Shown here: piece by piece, positions 46,817 to 58,800 of the stretch
Numbering within the stretch: position 1 is the stretch's first letter
How the letters are laid out: the number at the start of each line of letters is the position of its first letter
Origin: Branchiostoma floridae
Taxonomy: Eukaryota > Chordata > Leptocardii > Amphioxiformes > Branchiostomatidae
Length of the DNA stretch: 64,000 bases
Direction of reading: 5' to 3'
Assembly: GCF_000003815.2 (NCBI RefSeq)
Contig: NC_049986.1
Location: forward strand, 2,334,357 to 2,398,356
Position numbers and translations under genes: made by a program
The notes under the pieces: generated by a model
What the model saw: only the letters and a program-made list of their open reading frames with translations
What the model was told of the DNA's origin: nothing
Database searches by the model: none

Positions 46817-49800
46817 ATGGCGTCCGCGGAGGGTTTTTGCCTGGGTGAAGACGCCTCCTTGGCAGTTTCTTCTTGTCTTACAGACACAAGAACCCCATCT
46901 GCTTATGAGGGTAAGAATGAAGAAGTGATAGGCATGATTTTAGGGCGTCAGTCTTGTCGGGATTTTCTAGATCGTTCAGAAATATGTACTGCCTCGTGGT
47001 ATGGAAATGTATTTTCTCCTTTCATTTTTAGTTTCGCTGATGCGAATTCTCCCTTGCGCTGATCACTGTGTGGGTGGATGGCGGGAGACTCAACTTTCAC
47101 CGTGGCCTATCCACATTAACATGTCTATAAAAGACTACATTTTTTTTTTGGACTTGTATATAGCATTAAATGCACTTGATGACAAACCGTCAATGCAAAA
47201 AATATTTGGATTCAAATGGCGGTTTCCGAATCTGTTGCCACCACTTCTGTTATGATTTCAGCTGCAAAGAACTTGTTATCTGCTAGGAGGCGCTGGTAGA
47301 CCAGTTGCTATAAAAAGTCTAGGTTGTTGCGAAAGAAATCACTTTTAGTTTTACATTTTTCAGAAAAGGGGATAAACTTTCCGTCTGCCTTTTAAGAAAA
47401 ATCCTTCCGTTATAAAAAACTGTAACATTATTTCCAAACTTAGAGAGTCTCTAGTTTTAGAAGTTTAATTAATTGTCACAGTATTGTTACTTTTTTTTCT
47501 TTGATGGTTTGAAAGTTTTGATAGCAACATCTATTATCATAATACCGGTACGTTTACGACGATTTCTCTAGCCATACTGATTTGACAAATTGTCAACGCA
47601 TCATTTTCTCCAGTTACATGTTGCTGTTATAGGTTACCCTTGCCACTTCTTCTGTGTAACTTTTCTGCCACTCTTGTCCTGCTATTAAAAAGCGTAATAT
47701 TGTAATTGTAACACGCCGCGGAATTACACGGCGAACGGGCGCGTGGTTGGGAGGGGGTAAAAAATACCGGTAGGAAGAAACACGGCACAATTAACTGCCG
47801 CTATGTACATTTATACATCCTCTGATGTTCCTTCCCTTTCTGTCAGTAAATGCATAAAACATAAACCTGCATGAGCATACAAAATGTCATGAGAAAACGG
47901 ACGTATACTGTCAAGAATTTTCATTTAACTTCTGTCCGTCACAACTGCTATGACGTAACACTTTACTGCTAGCGTAAATATAAAAATGGCGGGAAAACGG
48001 CTGCGTACGTTCAATTTTGCCCATTCAGTCGTAGATCCGGGCTATTATGCAACGGTTCTTCACACTTTTACATGAGTTGTAGGTCACCAATAATCTCCAA
48101 GCAGACCCTACGGTAGCATAAGACAGTATCAAAAGCTGCCAGAGGAGTGAAGCCGGCTTAGGAGTGTGTTTTGCTACCAGGGATCTGCCCCCAGTCGGCT
48201 AGAACAAAGGCTATTAACATCCAATTGTTTCCCATTCAAACTGTGCTTGCAGTGTAGGTGCTAATTGCCTTCCTTCCTGTTTGGTGTTAACTTCCAACTG
48301 GGACATGTGATGGTCACTGACTTGGCCCAGTGTAATTCGCTCATAAAATAATTATCACATGGCAACAGGGTGGGGCAGCAACACCATTGTTGAATAGAAA
48401 TGCTCCTCCCTGTTTCAGTGGAGGCAGATCCCCGGTAGCAAAACACACAGAGTCCTAAGCCAGCTTCACTCCTCTGGCAGCTTTTGATACTGTCTTATGC
48501 TACCGTAGGATCTGCTTGGAGATTAGGTCACCAACAGAAATTCAAGACTGTTGTTGAATCATGCTCGTCTTGTGCCGTGAGCATGTGTAATTATGATCTA
48601 TAAATTTGGCAATGAATGTGACAGTGTGTTCGTCCCACGACGAGCTGCCTACACCGAAAAAGATACTGAAAACTTTTGGCCTTGTTGTCTTTGAATGCAT
48701 TGTTATCGATGCTTTGTAAATGATGTATTGGACACCTAGATGTCTGAAGTGTGCACAGCTCAGAAATAACTATTGTTGCATGTGTAGATCTCTTTAAGTT
48801 CCAGTATTTTTAATCTACCGGTATAAGTCTTACTACTGGTATTATTTGCATGTTAATAGTTCTTGTAGGTTTACAGTGGCGTACACTTTGATATTCAATG
48901 TAGATATCCTTTCACGTGATAAACGGATTTCACGCTCTTGTCGTTGCAGACGACCCGTTGAAGAAAGCGATGACTGAAGCCCATGTGTTCGGCAGCAGCG
49001 AGGATGGTTCAGAGTACGGAATCTCCAACAGCGATGGGAACCACACGGGAGAGGTCAGAGGTCATGTGTTACGTGGACTAGGGGTTGGTACCGGTACATC
49101 GGTACAAAATCGTTTTTTCTTGTTGGATCGGTCCAGAAAAACGGACCTTAATTAAAAAAACAGTGGATCGGATCTTTTAAAAATTGAAACAACCAGAGGG
49201 GCGAGTAGAACACTCAACAGAAAGAAACAACATGCCGCCATGGCACCCGGAATCGAACCCGGGGCAGCAGATCACAAATGGAACTGCAGGCGCTCATGTG
49301 TTTTGGGGCTTACGGGTCCAAGAAAGTAACTACCGGAGTAAAGAAGAGTTGATCGTCATTTTTACCAAGTTATGGCCACACCAATTTAATTTCTTGGTTC
49401 ACGGATTCGCTCGCTTCTATTTTTTTATTATACAGTCAAACTTGGTCGAAGCTAGTGTTGCTTACATGAAGATAGGAATTTAAAATGCCAGTGGATGTCG
49501 GATATTCCACCAAACCAAATCCTTAGTAGTGAAATGGACCATAATGTTTTGTGTATAGCCCATTCACAAGTTTTCACAGAGAATTAGGTCCAGGTTCAGG
49601 TCCGTACCTGTACCTGAATGTTCTGTACCGGTACCCATCCCTAACGTGGACCTTGCTGCAACTACTGACATGGAAAATAGTTTTGGCAACACCTTAGGGT
49701 TGACACCTACTGTACACTGAGAGAAGTAATGTACGTACTGGTTTTATGTTGTCGGTTTTGGCTGTGACCTGTTGTTCTTCTTGCGATCAGAGGACCTCTT

Positions 49801-52800
49801 TACCTAAACTTCAGTTAAAACCACTGCAATAATGTCTGTACTGTCTTTTGCCTGTCTTCCACCTCTTCCAACTGCAAACTTTTAGTCATGGCAAACACTT
49901 GATTTTTTCTTTCCCTGAAATTAGATGCCATTTTCAATATACATTTGACTGCGAAGGCTGAGCTTTTGGCTATGCCTTGATGATGAAGTCTACTTTGTAC
50001 TCTAGGCCTGACTGAGAAACCTAAAGTGCCAATGAGGTAGTGAAAGTTCCCGCTCTAATCTCTTCATGTTTGCTCCCCTAGGATGTAGACCATGGAAGTG
50101 GAAACCTTTATGATGAGAATGTTACAGGGCTAGCAGGTCATGCAAACCAAGTAAGTCTGGAAACTGTGCAGTTAGAAATGGTTTGATAAGAAACAAGTCC
50201 TGGAGCTTCAATTTGACATTATAATACTTTTTTTACACCCCTAATTTATTTATATTGTGAGTTGGAGGTACATGCATATGCATATTGTGTACCAGTACAA
50301 AACCGTTTTTTCTTATTGGAACGGTCCAGAAAAACGGTCTGGACCTGTAAAAATTTGGTGGACCAGATGGTGGACCGTATGTTAGACCTATTAGAAAATA
50401 GGAGGTTAATAAGGGGTTATATATTAGGCAGAAATTCCCATGTTTAGGGATGACAGGTTGAAAAAAATAACAAGAGAGAACTGAAGTAGAGTACGGTTTA
50501 TTGTAATCTCTACCAAGTCTTACGGTCAATCGTATAGTGACAGCCTTGTAGGGTTTTAAAATGCTAGTAGAACTCAAATACTCTGCCAAACAGATTTCTT
50601 TATAGCGGAATGGACCATTGTTCTGAGTATTGCCCATTCACAAGTTTTCACATACTTAATTGATTGGGACCTGATACTTAATCCTATACAGGGCTCGAAA
50701 TACTGGGTGCATGTGCACCCAGGTGCACCCAAAATTGAAGCTGTGCACCCAATTCTTTTCTGTGGGTGCACAGGGTGCACCTAAATATTTTCTTAGGTTT
50801 ATGTATGTAAAGATATCAAAGTACAGTCAAACCTGCCCAAGACGACCACCCGGGGGACCGAATAAAAACGGTCGATTTGGACAGGTGGTCGCTGAGAAGA
50901 GTATCGACTCAAAACATGCCCGATGCAAAGTATAAATGGTTTCCGTTGCAAATAGCAAGCACACTGCACGCACGCAAAGAAGCGATGTCTTTAATGTCAA
51001 ATACAACACGCACATTGTAAATTGTAAATTTAACTCTGTTTATCTGAAATAACTACGATGCACCTTTCGAATTCGATGCCCGGTACGTCCCGATAGCGTT
51101 CTTACCCACGTGTGAATGTACAGTACAGTTGGACAAAAGCACACACACAGATCTTTCTTAAAAAGGTATGAGCTACACAGATCTTTCCTAAAAACGTATG
51201 AGGCTATATACGTTTCAGCATTCGTTCACTTTATAATGGTATAGATTTAAAAAGCAAACAACTTCTGTTACAACTAAGTTCGAATTTTTTTACAACGAAA
51301 TTTCCTATTACAGTATAGACTGCCCCCATTGACCAACCCATTGATGGCGCCATCCTTATTCTAAACATATCGTAATGGCAGTCAAAATCCGACGCAAACT
51401 GGCCGATTTCGGCACAAAATCGCGCTAGTTATCATTAAAAATCGATGAAAACCTCAATTTTGAAAATGATGCGGTCGTTATGGGTCCCAATTTGGGCCGG
51501 TCGCGGTCGCGTTGGCCAGGTGGTCGTTGAGAAAAAGTTGCTTAATGCTTACGTCAATGGGAAAAAAAAATCGGGACCGAGAAAAAGCGGTCGAAATGGC
51601 CAGGTGGTCGCTGAGAAGAGGTGGTCGCTCGGGCAGGTTTGACTGTACACTAGTATACATCATATTCTTGACATCTAAGTTAGAAAGATATTAAAAATGT
51701 CTGTCATGGTACTTTTTTAAGAATTTGATTTCTTGTAACTAAGTTTATTATTAGGTTCTTGCTTAAATTTAAGTGGTGCACCCAAAATCGTTTTGAGCCC
51801 TGCTATAATTGATGATGACAGGAATTTTGTGTTGAAAAACATGTAAGTTGATCCCTGTTTTTCTCCACTTCCAAGGGAGACCTGTTCTTATCCATGGCGC
51901 AGGCAGACTATGTCGATGACCACGTAATTCGGAAGAGCGCGAGAAAGCGGAAACCGAGACCGCTGTCCCCGGATAACGACCTTCTCATGTCCAAGAAACG
52001 GAAGAGACCACGGAAAAACCCAAACCCTGGCAAATCGGCTGGAAGGAGGGGAAGTTTTGATACTGAGACAGGTATGTAGGATTACTTGGAAGGTAAGAAT
52101 TTTGTTGGGGTGTTTAACCACTATTTTCTGGCAATATACTGTAAAAATGTACCCTTTTTATTCAATACCAGCACAGTGTATCTTTTCCAAATAGACTGAA
52201 CAGGGATAAACAAGTCCACTAGCCCTATTGTCCAGGGCAAGTGAAAGTGCTGTTCGGGCAAGTGCATGTCCTACCCCACTTGTCAGATCGGGCAAGTAAG
52301 ATTTTTCCATTGATTTTAGTGCAATTTTGATATACTTGTTACCTTTTTACAGTCATGACATCAAGCAATTGTCTACAGAGAATTCCATTGCTGGAAGTGA
52401 AAATGCATATACTAGTAACAGTGACATTTGAATTTTGGGCAAGTGAAAAATTGGTTCGGGCAAGTACATTTTTTATGTGCTTGCCCGATAGGACAAGTGT
52501 ATTTTAGAAAACTTGTTCAACCCTGCTGAATTGTTTTTACTTAGGGTGCATTTGTGTTACATCGTTCTGCTTTGTTGGGCTTGAAATACGTGTACAGTTG
52601 AGCAAAAATTAAACACAAAAGATACCTTATATGTATTAGGCCACACTAATTTAATTTGCTGGTTTTCAGATTTAAAAAAAATTAACTGGAAAAACATGAT
52701 AATGAAGCCTGAGGACCAGGTTTGAGCCTTGGTGCACTCAGTTTTATGGGGTGAATACAGTAATATACAAGTTTTCCTCCCTACCCTCTAGCTATATCAT

Positions 52801-55800
52801 GGCTTCTTGCTATATTTTCACTTAAAATCCGAGAACCAAGAATTTAGATTGGTATGGCCTTATGACAAAATATCTGAGCTATTATCTATGATAACCAACA
52901 AAATGTGAACTCGTCTTTTCAGAATCGTTTTGTTGCGACTTGTGCAAGTCTCCGTACGTTACCAACCCCACACGGAGAGGGAACAAACCCAAGCTGACCA
53001 ACGCCAACCCCAGTCCACGCCACAAGATCGACCCGTCTACAGGAAGGATGCTGACACTGTGTAACGCCTGTGGTGAGAGCCATTCCATACATGTTTGTTT
53101 ATTTGTTTGGCATCCATCTGCAGAGCTCAAAATACCACCTGCATATGCAGGTTAGTGCAGGTGAATTGGAGATGTGCAGGTATTTCTGGTGTCTACCTGC
53201 ACCTAACCTTCACTTGTCCATGTACTAGGTTTTATACATAAATGTCCTATAATATAGATGTATATGGATTAGCTACATTGACTGTTACCACCTAGTAATA
53301 TACAGTATAAAGGAAAAAATAGCAATGGTTCCTGAACAATTGTAGTATCATCCATACTTCCTAAATTCAGAGCGGTGCAGGTAAAATTTGTCTGGTGCAT
53401 GTAATTTTCAATGTTACCTGCACCAGTGCAGGTATGCAGAAAATAAGTATCTCGAGCCCTGAATTGTCTGGGAAGACAGTGGAAGGCAAACAGGGTGAGT
53501 TAGATGACCAGTCTGCCTGGCCTGCACGTGACTTTTTAAGGTGAAGGAGGGGTGTGCACTTCCTTCTCCGCCCTCTCATCTACTGGAGCACTAAGTCAAG
53601 GACAAGAATTGCATGTGAATTGTAAGACGGCCCCAGCAGATGCAGGTTTGTTGTATGGAGTTTCTGTCTCCTAGTCCTAGGAGGACTTCCAACCAAGGAT
53701 GTAAGGGGTTCCTCCTACCCCTGACTCATGTATATCCTTTACAAAAGCCATTATTTAACCTGAATTACTACAAAGTCACTTAAAATGATGTTTACAAGGT
53801 ATTTTTGTGTGATATGCCCTAGATGTCTTGAATTTCTGTATGTTGGAAATATAAGAAGTTTGAAAAGTAGTTACCCTTTTGACAGGCTTTTAGCTAGGAT
53901 TTTATAATAGGGAGTCCAAACTAAGTTAAAGTAGTGCATTCTAAGGTATCCCAAGAGGCAAAAATACTGTAACAGATGTCACAGTAGAAGACTGTGACCA
54001 CAGATGACCTGGTTGCATCCCTGGTCAATCAGAATTTCATGCTTGTCAGAGGATTTTCTCCCCAGTATAGGGCATCCAGGGGCATCAGATTTCTTGTTAT
54101 TTTAAGAAAAGTGCGTCCAGATGACGCGTTGACGCATGCCTGGCTAAAAGCCTGCCTTTTGATGATATTACATTATTTCCCCTTTCTCTAGTGCTGATGG
54201 TCCCAGTTTAGGTACTGTATTGAAAGACGTGACACATTTAAGGTAAAATTGATGTAAGTTTGAATTTTTTCTATTCAGGCCTAGCCTTTAATCGCCCGAA
54301 GAGACCCAGGAAAGAGCGCCCCCTACCCAACGAGGTAGAGAAGGCCAAGTACCTGCAGGAGGCGCAGCAGTTCGCCTTGTCTCTGGCAGAGGGCCTCAGT
54401 GATCCAGAAGGTAACAGTCTCATGTGTTTACCTATTTGAACATACTATTATGTACCATATAGTCCACATCCAAGTGTTAGAAATATAATGTCTGTCATAG
54501 TACTTGTTAAAGAATTTGAAGTTGGAAGTTGGGTTCATCAAAATTTTAGATGCCCAGAAGAAGATCAGTAAGGTTTGTTATTAGGTTTTTCTACTAAAGT
54601 CTACTTTTATTTTATGCAGTGCACCCCTAAATTTTTTGGTGCACCCAATTCTGGAGAAGGTCGGGAGAACATGATGGACAGGATTCATTTTTAAAGAGAT
54701 TTTGATGCAGCCAGTTTTCAAAGCTCCTGGTGTTAAGTGCCACTGAATTTGTGAGATTGCGTGGTGCAGCGGCAGCGTGTTTTGCTCAGGACCAAGAGGT
54801 CTGTAGTTTCAGTTCTGCCGTGTCACCGATCTTATGCCCTTGGAAAAGGCACTTTTATTATACATGGCTTTACTCAGGTTAGGGTCATCCCTTTGATAGG
54901 TTAACGTTAGTTAAATGGAGGGCCTGTGTTTAAAAAAACCTGCCGCACTCATCGAAAAGAGTAGGGGTCTTTCCCGGTGTGAGTGAATCAAACCTACAGA
55001 CTGGTCTCCGGGTTGAAAAGGTGATAGTCACTTGTTATGTCATCCTTCCACAAACGTGGTAAATCTGAATAAATAAATAGATTTTCCCTCTGCAGCTGAG
55101 AGATTGTTCTGCCCACACTTCAAACTGAAGGCCTGCGGCTGCATGCAGAACTTCATCATAGGGGAGGGCAACATGGAGGAGTCCCGGAGGAGAGCCAATC
55201 AGCTGCTGCGGATGTTAAAGGAAGCCAAACAGCTGAGTCAGCTGAAGTGTTACGAGGTCGTCGGTGACCCCACCAACCCCAGCGGACAGCCCAGGTCTAA
55301 GAGGTACTGTCCATCAGGCTTTTAGTCAGGTCAGGGCGTCTTTTGTACGCCCTGCTCTAAAAATGGCTGAAATTGGACGTGCCAAAAAGCAGTTACTCAA
55401 GCAACTGGATATGATTTTGGAAACGGTCAGACGTTTCAACTGGAATCCACCAGTTTTTGTCAGTGACACTGAAGTACTCTGGAAGAAACAGGTCTTTCAT
55501 ACTCTATGGATGTCCAATAGGAAACGTTGAAAGACAAATTCCAGACGGAAGACAATTTGGATTTCAAAGGGAGGCAAGGCTAAGACAAAGTTAATGCAAA
55601 TGAAATAAGTAGCTCCTGTTGTTTTAGTTGGTGGGAAGGGGTCGCCCTACTTTAAGCAAAACGCCCTGAAGACGCCCTTACACCTTGTCTTACAAGCATG
55701 AAATTCTGTTCAACCAGGAATGCTACAGGTCACATGTGGCCCGTCTGACAGTAAACTTCAGCTTTATTCCCCCAAATTTGCACCTCAAAATGCTGGAAAT

Positions 55801-58800
55801 GGTGTTTCAGAGAGTTATGATTTTCAAAGTTTTCTGAGTGAGGATGTCCCATCATTGAAATAGTTTGTTCTATATACATTTTCATTTTTAATGAAATATC
55901 TCATTGTACCTGTGTGTCATGTATTTTGACGTTAGTGAAAATCTTTATGAAATTTTAAAGTACTAAAATGACAGTTTATGTTGTAAACTTCTGTACAGAG
56001 CAAGGAACATCGGACTGGGTAACGGACAGAGGAAGTCCCAGGCCTTTGAGGACTTTGTGTTGAAGAACCGTAAGATTCTGAGGGAGCAGATAAAGCTGTG
56101 TGAGAGGGCCACTCAGAAGGTTCTCTGTTACTCCAACAACTTCCTGCACAAGAAGCTAAAAACAGATCCACAGGTACAGCTTCCATTCTCCATTTGAACT
56201 TGTTACTCTGTGAATGGAGGGTGACCTCCGTTGACAGAGTATTGTTTTAGTCCGATGTGATGAATGTTTGGCTTCCTGGCACATTGCATTAGTCAGTTCC
56301 AGAGTTATGATAAACAAGTACAAAATGCTTTGTCCCAGTCCTGGTACTGGTAAGCTATCAGTAATATTAGGGCTTCATTTTCTTTCCTGTTTGTCATTAT
56401 TTGTCTCCTTGCGGAGTAGGGGTAGGTAGGACTTGGGCAGCTCCCAACCCTCATTGCAGTTTTTAAAAGTTCAAGGTAGTATTTCTTACTGCAGTCTTCA
56501 TATAGTGAAATTAGAGTTTCTCTTTTATTTGCCGTGTTTCTTACAGAAAGGAGTACGTAAAGAGAGACAGAAGGGGAAGGAGGCCCTGGGACAGCTCAGG
56601 TCTATAGAGGACTTACCCAGGAGTCGCTGCTGTGTGGACAACTGTGTCCTGGTAAGGTCATGTTCAACTTACCTTTAAAGTTCATCTGTGTTGGTAGAAG
56701 TTATTTTTGAACTAGTTAAACTGTAATATCCAACACCAGGGCTCGAAATATTGGGTGCATGTGCACCCAGGTGCACCCAAAATTGGAGCTGTGCACCCAA
56801 TTATTTTCTGTGGGTGCACCCCGTGAAAATATTTTCTTACGTTTATGTATGTAAAGATACAAGTATACATCATATTCTTGACATCTAAGTGTTAGAAAGA
56901 TGATAAAGATGTCTGTCATAGTATTTGAAGAATTTGATAGATTGTAATTAAGTATTATTATTAGGTTATTACATAGATTTAAGTAGTGCACCCCAATTTT
57001 TTTTGGTGCACCCAATTTTTTAAGCTGGGTGCACCAGTGCACCTAATCCCAAAAATGAATTTCGAGCCATGAACACAAAACATGGACTCAACCAAATTTT
57101 CGACTGAACATCGTATGTATGTCATGGAACTAGGAATGAACAATCCACTGCTGCCCTGATATCACGTTATGCAGACAATCTTCACCATCCCAGAACAGAG
57201 ACAGTGGGCGCCATAGACTTCCTGCAACTTATGACCCACTGTTCACTGAGTCACATGTTCTATCTGCATAACGTGATGTAATAAAGTAAGAAAAATTGGT
57301 TCGGAAGCATCAATCCTCCTACTCAGGGACATCCAACGGCGAAACCGCCTGTCTGGATGTACCCTGCTTTCTCAATTAACACCCTTAGTTCCTGACCGCC
57401 CTGCTTATAGATGTTAATGAGCTTAACCTTATATATGCAAGATCCCTTTTGAAAACTGGAAGACCTATTCTCTGATTGGCTGACAGTTGGTCAGTGGCAA
57501 TGCCCACAGGAACTGATGGTGACTGTTGAGAAAGCAGGGTACATCCAGACAGGCGGTTTTGCCATTGGATGTCCCTGCATAGGAGGATGGAAACATCTCG
57601 AAATTGCAAATCACATATGTTTACAAGATGAGTGTTTTTCTCACAGATGGCGCTCACCCATGGCCGACTACTACAACAGTGGCGAGACCGCGCCCGGTCG
57701 GGTCAGATCGAGGCCAGGAGGGTCCTGGCGGAAATGTTGACGCCATCGGGCGGAGCTCGCTCCAACTGTTACAAGTTCATCAACTGGGTGACGGGGTGTA
57801 GTCACAGCACCATCGGCAGGGTCAACGACCAGATGAAGAGGACAGGCGGGGATAGGGAGCCTCCACAACACGGGCTGAAGAAATGGTGTGGAAAACTAGC
57901 ATTCTACTGGGTCTCATATTGTAGTTCATACAACAGAAAACTAGCATTCTACTGGGTCTCATATTGTAGTTCATACAACAGAAAACTAGCATTCTACTGG
58001 GTCTCATATTGTAGTTCATACAACAGAAAACTAGCATTCTACTGGGTCTCATATTGTAGTTCATACAACAGAAAACTAGCATTCTACTGGGTCTCATATT
58101 GTAGTTCATACAACAGAAAACTAGCATTCTACTGGGTCTCATATTGTAGTTCATACAACAGAAAACTAGCATTCTACTGGGTATCATATTGTAGTTCATA
58201 CAACAGAAAACTAGCATTCTACTGGGTCTCATATTGTAGTTCATACAACAGAAAACTAGCATTCTGCTGGGTCTCATATTGTAGTTCATACAACAGAAAA
58301 CTAGCATTCTACTGGGTCTCATATTGTAGTTCATACAACAGAAAACTAGTATTCTACTGGGTCTCATTGTAGTTCATACAACAGAATACTAGTATTCTAC
58401 TGGGTCTCTTATTGTAGTTCATACAACAGAAAACTAGTATTCTACTGGGTCTCATACTGTAGTTCATACAACAGAAAACTAGCATTCTACTGGGTCTCAT
58501 ATTGTAGTTCATACAACAGAAAACTAGCATTCTGCTGGGTCTCATATTGTAGTTCATACAACAGAAAACTAGCATTCTACTGGGTCTCATATTGTAGTTC
58601 ATACAACAGAAAACTAGTATTCTACTGGGTCTCATTGTAGTTCATACAACAGAATACTAGCATTCTACTGGGTCTCTTATTGTAGTTCATACAACAGAAA
58701 ACTAGCATTCTACTGGGTGTGATGGTCTAGCTCATCCAGCAGAAAACTAGTATTCTACTGGGTGTCATGTAGTTCGTACACTCCAAAAAGAGCCAGCTAT

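Noticed and set aside
57822-58635. Minus-strand frames of MRPSRMLVFCCMNYN repeats
   Set aside because: Generated by the 45-bp array, whose unit is divisible by three; overlaps the intron of the plus-strand gene.
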